From positions 37,077 to 101,076 of the forward strand of contig DIAM01000020.1 in assembly GCA_002416505.1 (NCBI GenBank): DNA of 64,000 nt, in the 5' to 3' direction. Source of the stretch: Gammaproteobacteria bacterium UBA5078. GTDB lineage: Bacteria; Pseudomonadota; Gammaproteobacteria; Pseudomonadales; Pseudohongiellaceae. The translations under genes and the position numbers were made by a program. Every line of letters starts with the position of its first letter. Position 1 is the first letter of the stretch. Positions 16,638 through 24,278 of this stretch are shown piece by piece. Below the pieces are notes generated by a model. The model worked only from the letters and a program-made list of their open reading frames with translations. It was not told the DNA's origin and did no database searches.

Positions 16638-17962
16638 TCCGCGCTCAATTTATAGCGAAACACATACTGCACATCCGGGAGTACTACCGGAACGCCATTC
16701 GGAGAGTGTGGCGTAAAACGAAACTGCTTCGCGGCAGCGATCGCACTATTATTGAAGACATCCATTGGTTCCGCCTCCACAACTTTTACTGAGTCTGCGA
16801 CAACCAATCCGTCAACGCCAACAGTAAAACTCACGTGAGCCCAGCCCTCAATTTTTTGATCAGCCGCTGTTCTTGGGTAATACGGCACGACAGTCTCCAA
16901 GGGCAATATCTCCCCACGATTCTTAACATCATCTGCTGTTGGCTGAGCCGTCACGATCTGCGTACTGGCCAACGTTAGGATCAATATGGATGACAGCAAT
17001 GCGAGTGTAAAAAGCACATTCCGACGCTCTTTCTTAAGCTCATTAGTTTGCATTATTTTCCCCTCAAGTAAGTGAACGATTCTAGTTTCTAACGAACTGC
17101 TCTCTAGCATTGTTTGCGCAAACAATAGTGGTGGTGTCCCGTGTTGCTGGCAGCAGCGCGCGACCTCTAATAGGGTTGAAGCGTAATTCGTATTATCGTC
17201 TTCTAGTGCCGCGGCCTGCATATCGCAAGCGGACTCTGCGCTGGCATCGAGTCGTTTTAGCAAGCGCCAGCACAGTGGGTTCAACCACAGCACACTGGCC
17301 AGGGCATAGCAGAACACTTTGCTCAGCCAATCGCCTCGTTGAACATGGCTGAGTTCGTGAGCGAGCACGTGCCGTAGCGTGTGTTTGGGCCAATGCAGCG
17401 CCTCTGTAGGCAATAGCACCAGTGGCCGCAGCGCGCCAAAGGAAACCGGTGACTGGACCCGCGCACTTGTGTGTACAGACACCTTTCGCGCTATCTGCAG
17501 CGTGCGTTGCAGGCGTGCGACTTCGTCCAGAATCCTGTCATCCTCAACCGAAGTACTAGCAGCGCGCACACGATGCAGTTGCCATACTCCCACTAGTAGT
17601 CGCGACAGTAATAAGAGCACCGGCACCAGATAGAGAGTCAGCAACAGCGCGCTCCAATCGAAGCCCGCCGCCTCTATCGTGCCGGGGCGTACAATCAGCG
17701 TGACCAGTGCGGGAGCGCCCCCGGCACCACCCGTCGATGACAGCTGTGTTTGGGACATCACCAAGCCGAGGAGTACGCTGACGAAGCCGCCGAGAATCAC
17801 GAGGTGCTGGCTTTGCGTGGATAGTTGGGCTCGAAGTAAGCGGTCGAACAAGAAGAAGACAGCGAGAACGAAAGCAGAGATCAGCAAGCCATCGCCAAAC
17901 ACTCGAATCGCCCCATTGGCGTACCAGGCAGTAGCGAACACGTTCAATATAGAGTCCAGCAT
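16634..17962 (-). CDS. BlaR1-like M56 metallopeptidase with C-terminal TonB domain
   Basis: A 442-residue inner-membrane protein. There are four N-terminal membrane helices, with the zinc motif H202-E-L-S-H206 between helices 3 and 4 and a downstream ESACD (E243) as likely third ligand. A further helix lies at about 320-342. A periplasmic TonB C-terminal-like domain follows at about 355-440 (VPYYPRTAADQKIEGWAHV, AIAAAKQFRFTPHS). In the BlaR1/MecR1 system the peptidase senses a signal and inactivates the BlaI repressor. Here the beta-lactam sensor is replaced by a TonB-type domain. It lies 13 bp downstream of the BlaI gene. Confidence 0.88.
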   Translation of the reverse strand: MLDSILNVFATAWYANGAIRVFGDGLLISAFVLAVFFLFDRLLRAQLSTQSQHLVILGGFVSVLLGLVMSQTQLSSTGGAGGAPALVTLIVRPGTIEAAGFDWSALLLTLYLVPVLLLLSRLLVGVWQLHRVRAASTSVEDDRILDEVARLQRTLQIARKVSVHTSARVQSPVSFGALRPLVLLPTEALHWPKHTLRHVLAHELSHVQRGDWLSKVFCYALASVLWLNPLCWRLLKRLDASAESACDMQAAALEDDNTNYASTLLEVARCCQQHGTPPLLFAQTMLESSSLETRIVHLLEGKIMQTNELKKERRNVLFTLALLSSILILTLASTQIVTAQPTADDVKNRGEILPLETVVPYYPRTAADQKIEGWAHVSFTVGVDGLVVADSVKVVEAEPMDVFNNSAIAAAKQFRFTPHSPNGVPVVLPDVQYVFRYKLSAD

Positions 17963-17975
17963 GGCAAGCCCCTTA

Positions 17976-18365
17976 TTATTTCTCAGTTAGAGTTTTTTTC
18001 TTGGCTTTTATCAACTGCTCGAGACGGCTGAGTTCCTCGGAAGAGAGTGCGTTTACTGATTGATCCAGCAAGGAGTTGACGGCAAGAAAAGGCGAGTCCT
18101 CGAAGAAGGTCTTCACCACATTACTGAGCGCGGAGCGCGAGGCCACCTGCCGCTTCACCAAGGGGAAGTAGAGATATTTCGGGCCGCTCTCGCGGTGGTC
18201 GATATGGCCCTTCTCCTTGAGCTTGCCCAACAGCGTGCGCACCGACGAGTAGCTCGGCGCGTCCTCGATACTGTCTTGCACATCCTTCGCGCTCGCCTCG
18301 CCAAGGCGATAGAGCACGTCCATGATTTGCCGTTCCCGGCGACTGAGTTGATCTGCATTCGACAT
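17976..18365 (-). CDS. BlaI/MecI/CopY family transcriptional repressor
   Basis: A 129-residue winged-helix protein. LSRRERQIMDVLYRLGEASA and SYSSVRTLLGKLKEKGHIDH are the typical N-terminal DNA-binding stretches, and the C-terminal half is a dimerisation helix region. The ATG at 18365 is chosen because the family always starts a few residues before this motif. A perfect inverted repeat lies 16 bp upstream and is the likely autoregulatory operator. It forms an operon with the M56-TonB peptidase downstream, which would inactivate it on signalling. Confidence 0.92.
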   Translation of the reverse strand: MSNADQLSRRERQIMDVLYRLGEASAKDVQDSIEDAPSYSSVRTLLGKLKEKGHIDHRESGPKYLYFPLVKRQVASRSALSNVVKTFFEDSPFLAVNSLLDQSVNALSSEELSRLEQLIKAKKKTLTEK

Positions 18366-18380
18366 AGCGTAGACCCGATG

Positions 18381-18415
18381 TGTTAATTTATTAACATAGT
18401 GCGAATAAATTAACA
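18381..18415 (-). promoter_or_regulatory. BlaI-type operator: perfect 12-bp inverted repeat
   Basis: TGTTAATTTATT at 18381-18392 and its exact complement AATAAATTAACA at 18404-18415 are separated by 11 bp. The left arm also sits in a near-perfect 16-bp palindrome, TGTTAATTTATTAACA. The site lies directly upstream of the BlaI start codon in an otherwise GC-rich region. BlaI-family repressors bind such dyads in their own promoter. The assignment to this repressor is inferred. Confidence 0.65.
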
Positions 18416-18572
18416 CCTGAGCGGGAGATGTCAACAAAATATTTCCAATTGGCTACGACCAGGCCTGCGTCAATCATCCGCGACTCCCATAAGCTGGATT
18501 AATGGAACGCTACTTCATTGCCGTGCAACTCCGTATAATGCAGCTCTTTGAGAAACGCAACGCGAGGCAGAA

Positions 18573-18911
18573 ATGGACTTAATTCAATGGGCGGACTTCC
18601 AGAAGGTCGAGCTGCGCGTCGGCACTATCGTCGCGGTGGAGCCCTTCCCCGAGGCCCGCAAGCCAGCCCACAAACTCACCGTGGATTTCGGCGAGCAGAT
18701 TGGGGTGCGCCGCTCCAGCGCCCAGATCACCGACATCTACAGCGCCGCAGACCTTGTCGGCAAACAGGTCGTGGCCGTGGTGAACTTCCCGCGCAAACAG
18801 ATCGGCCCCTTCATGTCCGAATGCCTAGTCACGGGCTTCCACCGTGAAGATGGCGCGGTGGTCTTGGCGGTTCCGGACAGTGCGGTGCCAAATGGGGCGC
18901 GGCTGGCTTGA
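18573..18911 (+). CDS. csaA: CsaA-like tRNA-binding domain protein
   Basis: A 112-residue cytoplasmic protein that is a single tRNA-binding OB-fold: WADFQKVELRVGTIVAVEPF, KLTVDFGEQIGVRRSSAQI and VVNFPRKQIGPFMSECLVTG are family stretches. CsaA-type proteins bind tRNA and have been described as secretion chaperones in Bacillus. The length matches the family. A TATAAT hexamer at 18534-18539 could be a -10 element, with a weak -35. The gene appears to be monocistronic. Confidence 0.9.
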   Translation: MDLIQWADFQKVELRVGTIVAVEPFPEARKPAHKLTVDFGEQIGVRRSSAQITDIYSAADLVGKQVVAVVNFPRKQIGPFMSECLVTGFHREDGAVVLAVPDSAVPNGARLA

Positions 18912-19013
18912 GTACATGGCGACAACAAAAAACCCCTCCCCGCCTACCCTTTGCCGCGGTTTCCTCCTACACTCCTGTCATCTAAAACTCGTTCCGTCAG
19001 GAGAACCAACACA

Positions 19014-19889
19014 ATGTGCGACAACCATACCGCTGAAGAAGATGCCTACATGCTCAAGATGTCCAAGCTGAGCCGTCGCCAGTTCGCCAAGCTCGGCGTC
19101 ACTGCCGCGATCGCGGCACTGCTACCGCCACTGGCGAACGCCCAAGACGTGATGGAGATGGAAGTCACCATCAGCACTCCAGACGGCACGGCAGACTGCT
19201 ACTTCGTGCACCCGAGCAGCGGCAAGCACCCCGCTGTGCTGATGTGGCCCGATATTCTCGGCCTGCGTCCCGCATCCCGCGCCATGGGCAAGCGCCTCGC
19301 GCAGTCCGGTTACTCCGTGCTGGTCGTCAATCCCTTTTACCGCATTCAACAAGCGCCCGTAATACCCGATGGCGCCTCCTTCGCAGACCCCGAGATTGCC
19401 GGCATCGTGCGCCCCATGATGGCCTCACTGACCGAAGCGTCCGATATTACTGACGCGGGCGCATTCTTAGCCTGGATCGATCAGCAAGCGGCAGTGGATA
19501 CTAGCCGCAAGATCGGCACCGTCGGCCACTGCATGGGCGGGCCACAGGTCATGCGCACCGTATCTCATTTCCCCGAGAGAGTCGGCGCAGGTGCGACCTT
19601 CCATGGCGTAAACCTCGCCACGGCGAATCCCGACAGCCCGCACTTGCACATTCCCAATATGGATGCGCGCATGTTGATCGCAATCGCGGAGAACGACGAT
19701 GCCCGCGACCTCGAGGTGAAGACGACGTTGCGCAATGCGTTTGCAGCCGCGAATATACCCGCCGAGATCGAGGTCTACGCCGGCTCGCTACATGGCTTTA
19801 CGATGCCCGACTTCCCCGTCTATGACCAAGCGCTGGCCGAACGTGCATGGGCTCGCCTGCTAGACACTTATGCAAAGGCGCTGGTGTGA
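19014..19889 (+). CDS. Tat-exported dienelactone hydrolase family protein (copy 1)
   Basis: A 291-residue alpha/beta hydrolase. The N-terminus has a short Cys-His leader (MCDNHT) and then a Tat motif, SRRQFAKLG, with a hydrophobic stretch to about ANAQ. The nucleophile is a cysteine, C173 (GHCMGG), as in dienelactone hydrolase. The Asp is in AENDDARD and the His in SLHGFTMPD. The start is fixed by CAGGAG before the ATG. It lies 76 bp upstream of a close paralogue with the same leader and Tat motif. The substrate is unknown; it would act in the periplasm. Confidence 0.88.
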   Translation: MCDNHTAEEDAYMLKMSKLSRRQFAKLGVTAAIAALLPPLANAQDVMEMEVTISTPDGTADCYFVHPSSGKHPAVLMWPDILGLRPASRAMGKRLAQSGYSVLVVNPFYRIQQAPVIPDGASFADPEIAGIVRPMMASLTEASDITDAGAFLAWIDQQAAVDTSRKIGTVGHCMGGPQVMRTVSHFPERVGAGATFHGVNLATANPDSPHLHIPNMDARMLIAIAENDDARDLEVKTTLRNAFAAANIPAEIEVYAGSLHGFTMPDFPVYDQALAERAWARLLDTYAKALV

Positions 19890-19965
19890 ACTAGTCACTG
19901 ATCAAGTCCGTAGAAATACAAAAGACGCTTCCAAGGTCTACAAAATAAAACAGGAGATCGATGCT

Positions 19966-20844
19966 ATGTGTGATAACCATACGGTAGAAGAGAACGAGCT
20001 TTATCTTGCTATGCAAAAGAAGATGAACCGTCGCCAGTTCGGCAAGCTAGGGGCTGGTGCTGCGCTCACCATGATGTTGCCCGCCGTGGCGAACGCCCAA
20101 GACGTGATGGAAATGGATGTGAACATCCAGACCCCAGACGGCATAGCGGATTGCTATTTCGTCCACCCTACTTCGGGCCAACATGCGGCAGTCATCATAT
20201 GGCCGGACATCCTCGGCCTGCGCCCAGCCTTCCGCGCCATGGGCAAGCGCCTCGCCCAATCCGGCTATTCGGTGTTGGTGGTAAACCCCTTCTATCGCAG
20301 CGCTAAGTCTCCGGTGGTGGGCCCCGGGGCCAGCTTCGCCGACCCCGCCATCTCGGCTATCGTGCGTCCTATGGCCGGGCAGCTCAATGCGACTACACAC
20401 GTGACAGATGCGAATGCCTTCATCAATTGGGTAGACCAGCAGCCCTCCGTGGATACCAACCGCAAGATTGGTACTACCGGTTACTGTATGGGCGGCCCCA
20501 TCGTGATGCGCACGATGTCTAATTTCCCAGAGCGCGTCGGTGCCGGCGGCAGCTTCCATGGCGGCGGCTTGAATACGGCCAACCCAGACAGCCCTCATCT
20601 TGGCATTCCGAATATGGACGGCCGCATGTTGATCGCGATTGCCACCAACGATGACGAACGCGACCCGGAATCTAAATACGTGTTGCGTCGCTCCTTCGCT
20701 GCCGCGCAAGTGCCTGCCGAGGTGCTCGTGTACGATGACGCCAATCACGGCTGGTGTGTGCCAGACTCTGCGGTGTACAACGAGGCACAGGCCGAGCGCG
20801 CCTGGAGCCGCCTGCTGGCGACCTTCGAGATAGCGCTCGCCTAA
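19966..20844 (+). CDS. Tat-exported dienelactone hydrolase family protein (copy 2)
   Basis: A 292-residue paralogue of the preceding gene. It shares the MCDNHT leader, the Tat motif (NRRQFGKLG), the cysteine nucleophile C174 (GYCMGG), the Asp region (NDDERD) and the His (NHGWCVPD). Most of the mature sequence can be aligned without gaps. CAGGAG precedes the ATG at 19966. A tandem duplication followed by divergence is the simplest history. The two may differ in substrate, since the residues next to the catalytic Cys and His differ (GHC against GYC, LHGF against NHGW). Confidence 0.88.
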   Translation: MCDNHTVEENELYLAMQKKMNRRQFGKLGAGAALTMMLPAVANAQDVMEMDVNIQTPDGIADCYFVHPTSGQHAAVIIWPDILGLRPAFRAMGKRLAQSGYSVLVVNPFYRSAKSPVVGPGASFADPAISAIVRPMAGQLNATTHVTDANAFINWVDQQPSVDTNRKIGTTGYCMGGPIVMRTMSNFPERVGAGGSFHGGGLNTANPDSPHLGIPNMDGRMLIAIATNDDERDPESKYVLRRSFAAAQVPAEVLVYDDANHGWCVPDSAVYNEAQAERAWSRLLATFEIALA

Positions 20845-20857
20845 GTATGCGAGGATT

Positions 20858-20889
20858 AGGAAGAGGCGGGCTAAGGCGCGCCTCTTCCT
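20858..20889 (+). terminator. Hairpin terminator after the hydrolase pair
   Basis: Perfect 11-bp arms, AGGAAGAGGCG and CGCCTCTTCCT, enclose a 10-base loop 14 bp after the stop codon of the second hydrolase. There is no T-run after it, so it may be a weak terminator or an mRNA-stabilising hairpin. Confidence 0.55.
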
Positions 20890-21106
20890 AGCTATTAGGC
20901 TGTCAGTGTCTCCTCGATCAGATCCCGATTCATCTCCCCCCTAGAACCGGCCCCTGCGGCATATTCATAAAGCCTTGCGAATCGACCAGAGGCGCATTCT
21001 CTAGCACTGCGAAGGCATCGCGCTAGTCGCTAAGTGGCGATGTCGGCGTGGCGGAATTTGATGTTACTATCCCAAGCCAAGGCTAGAATAAAAACAAGAG
21101 GACACA

Positions 21107-21673
21107 ATGACGACTAAGAAAACCCTTAGCCGGCGCGAGCTGTGCAAGATGGGCCTGATTGCCACCGTGGCATTACCCCTGAGTGCACACGCACAGCCAG
21201 CAAACCGGATGCGCCCACAACGCGGCGATCAGATCGTATTCGACGGCGGCGACATGGCCGGGCAATTGATAAGCCCTGAGCAGCTGGTTTTGAACGCGCA
21301 ACCAATCGCGGCCTTAGCCCGCGACCCGAGCAGCAACGAGATACGCGATGGCTCACGCCTCAATCGCATCATGGTGATGCGCGTAGACCCCGAGACACTC
21401 TCCACCCCCACCCGCAATAACGCCGCAGAAGGCATCATCGCCTACTCGGCCATCTGCACTCATACCGGCTGCGATATCACCAATTGGAAGGCCGAGCAAT
21501 TGCACATGGCCTGTCCCTGTCACGAGTCCGAGTTCGATATCCGCGACAATGGCAATGTGGTGGGTGGCCCCGCCCCGAGACCGCTGGCGATGCTCCCCCT
21601 CGCGATAGAAGATGGCGAGCTGCGCGTCGCCGGGGCCTTTAAGGGCAGCGTAGGGTTTCAACAACAATTCTAA
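21107..21673 (+). CDS. Exported Rieske [2Fe-2S] protein
   Basis: A 188-residue protein with a Tat-like N-terminus (SRRELCKMG) and signal sequence ending near AHAQ. The Rieske cluster motifs are C117-T-H119-T-G-C122 and C136-P-C138-H139. C117, H119, C136 and H139 are the cluster ligands, and C122/C138 are positioned for the disulfide seen in bc1-type Rieske proteins. It lies 37 bp upstream of a PQQ alcohol dehydrogenase. No cytochrome b or c1 gene is present, so it is not part of a bc1 complex here. An electron-transfer role for the dehydrogenase is inferred. Confidence 0.88.
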   Translation: MTTKKTLSRRELCKMGLIATVALPLSAHAQPANRMRPQRGDQIVFDGGDMAGQLISPEQLVLNAQPIAALARDPSSNEIRDGSRLNRIMVMRVDPETLSTPTRNNAAEGIIAYSAICTHTGCDITNWKAEQLHMACPCHESEFDIRDNGNVVGGPAPRPLAMLPLAIEDGELRVAGAFKGSVGFQQQF

Positions 21674-21710
21674 TCACGCAGTGCTAAAAATAATAACTCT
21701 AGGTGAAGCC

Positions 21711-23432
21711 ATGAACAGATCCGCGCACACCCTCGCCCTACTCGCCACTTTTCTATTGACCTCGAGCTCTCTTAGCGCACAGCCGCTGCCCGCCTATGAG
21801 GCCGTGACCGCCGAGCGCCTGCAGTCACCGGAGGAAGACAATTGGTTGATGTATCGTGGCACCTACGACGCGCAAGGCTATAGCACTCTCGACCAGATCA
21901 ATGCAGAGAATGTCGACAAGCTGGAGATGGTGTGGAGTTTCTCCACCGGGCTTAGAGAGGGACATCAGGCCCCTCCTATCGTCAACAACGAGTTCATGTA
22001 CATCACCACCCCGCAGAATCATCTGCTGGCCCTGAACGCGAAAACGGGCGATTTACTGTGGCGCTATCAGCGCTATCTACCTGACGACTTACAACAATTT
22101 CATCCAACCAATCGTGGCGTCGCGCTGTACGAGAACCTCGTCTTCATGGCCACCGTCGATGCCTATCTTGTCGCACTCGATGCGGTGACCGGCGAGCTCG
22201 TCTGGGAAGTACCAGTCGAGGATTACTATGCGGGCTATTACATGACCCTCGCGCCCTTAGTGGCCGATGGCAAGGTCATGGTGGGCGTGTCCGGAGGCGA
22301 GATGGGCATCAGGGGCTTCGTGGCCGCCTATGACCCAATGACCGGCGAGGAACTGTGGAAGCGCTACACCATTCCCGCACCGGGCGAGCCTGGCTCGGAG
22401 TCTTGGCCCGGCGACACCTGGATGACCGGTGGCGTGCCCGTATGGATCACGGGCTCCTATGACCCCGAGCTCAACATGACCTACTGGGGCACCGGCAATG
22501 GCGGACCCTGGATGGGCGACGTGCGCCCTGGAGATAACCTCTACTCCACCTCCGTGATCGCGATCGATGCCGGCAACGGCGAGATCACCGCTCACCACCA
22601 ATACCACTGGAACGACTCCTGGGACTGGGACGAGGTCTCCACGCCCATGCTGATCGACTATCAGCGCGACGGAGAAACGGTCAAGGGCATCGTGCATGCG
22701 GGGCGCAACGGCTATCTGTGGTTCCTCAATCGCACGGCGGACAGCATCGGCTTCGAGGATGCCACGCCCTATGTGTATCAGGAGGTCTTCACCAGCATCG
22801 ACCCTGTGACCGGCCGGCCCGAATACGATATGAGCAAGAAGCCCGGCACCGGTAAGTCTGCCGACTTCTGCCCCTCGCTGTGGGGCGGGAAGGACTGGCC
22901 CCCAGAAGCCTTCAATCCCGAACTGCGCCTACTCTTCATTCCCGCTAACGAGAATCTGTGCTCCACGATGGAGGGCGAGGAAGCCCAGTACAGCCCCGGC
23001 CGCGCCTATATGGGACGGGCGGAGTCGGACAACGGCGGCTTCTTCATTCGCGATGGTGCGGAACATATCGGCGAGCTACAGGCCTGGAATGTCGACACTG
23101 GAGAGCGCGTCTGGACCACTACCTTCGAGAGCCAGAACTGGGGCCCAGTGCTCGCCACGGCGGGCAACCTCGTCTTCATGGGCGGCACCAATGATCGCAA
23201 GTTCCGCGCCTTCGACGCCCGCACCGGCGAGATACTGTGGGAGCAGCCCACCAATTCCGGCGTTATCGGCGTGCCCGTGACCTATCGGATCGACGGCGTG
23301 CAGTATGTGGCGGTGCTGTCCGGCTGGGGCGTCGATGCCCAGCGCGAACAGAACCTAATCAATATGGTGCGGGAGAAGCAGACCTATGTGCCTCAGGGCG
23401 GGGTGTTGTGGGTCTTCGCGCTGGAGGAGTGA
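21711..23432 (+). CDS. PQQ-dependent alcohol dehydrogenase (methanol/ethanol type)
   Basis: A 573-residue periplasmic quinoprotein with a Sec signal peptide (to about SLSAQ) and an eight-bladed propeller of repeated tryptophan motifs (NAKTGDLLWRYQ, DAVTGELVWEV, DARTGEILWEQ). It has no cytochrome c domain, so it must pass electrons to a separate partner. The neighbouring Rieske protein, in the same operon 37 bp upstream, is the obvious candidate. AGGTGA precedes the ATG at 21711. No PQQ synthesis genes or cytochrome c genes lie in the window. Substrate unknown. Confidence 0.9.
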   Translation: MNRSAHTLALLATFLLTSSSLSAQPLPAYEAVTAERLQSPEEDNWLMYRGTYDAQGYSTLDQINAENVDKLEMVWSFSTGLREGHQAPPIVNNEFMYITTPQNHLLALNAKTGDLLWRYQRYLPDDLQQFHPTNRGVALYENLVFMATVDAYLVALDAVTGELVWEVPVEDYYAGYYMTLAPLVADGKVMVGVSGGEMGIRGFVAAYDPMTGEELWKRYTIPAPGEPGSESWPGDTWMTGGVPVWITGSYDPELNMTYWGTGNGGPWMGDVRPGDNLYSTSVIAIDAGNGEITAHHQYHWNDSWDWDEVSTPMLIDYQRDGETVKGIVHAGRNGYLWFLNRTADSIGFEDATPYVYQEVFTSIDPVTGRPEYDMSKKPGTGKSADFCPSLWGGKDWPPEAFNPELRLLFIPANENLCSTMEGEEAQYSPGRAYMGRAESDNGGFFIRDGAEHIGELQAWNVDTGERVWTTTFESQNWGPVLATAGNLVFMGGTNDRKFRAFDARTGEILWEQPTNSGVIGVPVTYRIDGVQYVAVLSGWGVDAQREQNLINMVREKQTYVPQGGVLWVFALEE

Positions 23433-23449
23433 GCTAGGCTTGGCCTAGC
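23433..23449. terminator. Hairpin between convergent genes
   Basis: GCTAGGC and GCCTAGC arms with a three-base loop lie just after the PQQ dehydrogenase stop and over the stop codon of the convergent acetyltransferase gene. It could terminate both. The stem is short and no T-run follows. Confidence 0.35.
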
Positions 23450-24128
23450 CGATAATACGACGGCCGCGCAGTGCAACTTGTTTGTACTGTGCTTTTTCCG
23501 TGACACCCGCAAGCTTGCTCAGAAAGCTGTCGATGTCATCGAAGGGCAATTTCCGCAGTGCCTGATGATCTAACTCCCACCATCGGCTCGCCAGAAGCGC
23601 CGCACAGATAGACTCGCTGAATCGATAGCGGATCGCACGGGCCGGGTTGCCGCCCACGATCTGATAGGGTTCGACATCCTTGGTGACCACCGCATTGCGT
23701 GCGATAACGGCGCCATGTCCCACTTTCACTCCCGCCATCACCACTGCCCCATGGCCTATCCACACATCGTTGCCTATCTCAGCGCGGCTAAGCGGCCCCT
23801 TATATTGATGACTAACCGAAAGACTCGTGGACACCCAGTCTAGCGGATGATTGCGCGGCGTCTCGCCCAAGGTGACATCGCGCCCGATGCTGCAGTAACG
23901 CCCGATCGCTGCGACATTCAGTATGCGGCTATCCGAGCGCACATAGCTGTGCGCTCCCATGGTCATCGGCATAGCCGACTCGGGCAGCTCCACATGCACA
24001 TGACGAAGCTTGGCGTATTCTTCGAAGAGAATATGAGAGCCATGGGAGACCAGCTCGATGCCCTTAATGGTGACATTGCGCCGCGCCGCTTTGCGCTGCT
24101 GGAAGAAAAAACGAGTTGTGCTAAACAA
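23445..24128 (-). CDS. CatB/XAT-type hexapeptide-repeat O-acetyltransferase
   Basis: A 227-residue left-handed beta-helix protein. Hexapeptide repeats are visible from IGRYCSIGRDVTLGE to VGHGAVIARNAVVTKDV, with IGNDVWIGHGAVVMAGV and IVGGNPARAIRYRF marking the xenobiotic acetyltransferase group. The active-site histidine is probably the one in RNHPLDW. Members acetylate antibiotics, sugars or polysaccharides; without sugar genes nearby the acceptor is unknown. It is divergent from the SpmAB-like gene. Confidence 0.85.
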   Translation of the reverse strand: MFSTTRFFFQQRKAARRNVTIKGIELVSHGSHILFEEYAKLRHVHVELPESAMPMTMGAHSYVRSDSRILNVAAIGRYCSIGRDVTLGETPRNHPLDWVSTSLSVSHQYKGPLSRAEIGNDVWIGHGAVVMAGVKVGHGAVIARNAVVTKDVEPYQIVGGNPARAIRYRFSESICAALLASRWWELDHQALRKLPFDDIDSFLSKLAGVTEKAQYKQVALRGRRIIG

Positions 24129-24278
24129 AGAATCATCCTTATTGGTCTTACAAAGTTCGTGATGTGCCCCGCGACGAGCGACCCCATTATAGACTTAGAG
24201 AGACGGGAAGGACTTACTCTTCGCCACAATAAGATAAATTTCTCCCCAGCGCTCATTTCAGACTATGATGCCCGCACT

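Noticed and set aside
20047..20748. A 233-codon open frame opposite the second dienelactone hydrolase
   Set aside because: It is the antisense shadow of a clear hydrolase gene with motifs, and it is His-rich without a recognisable fold.
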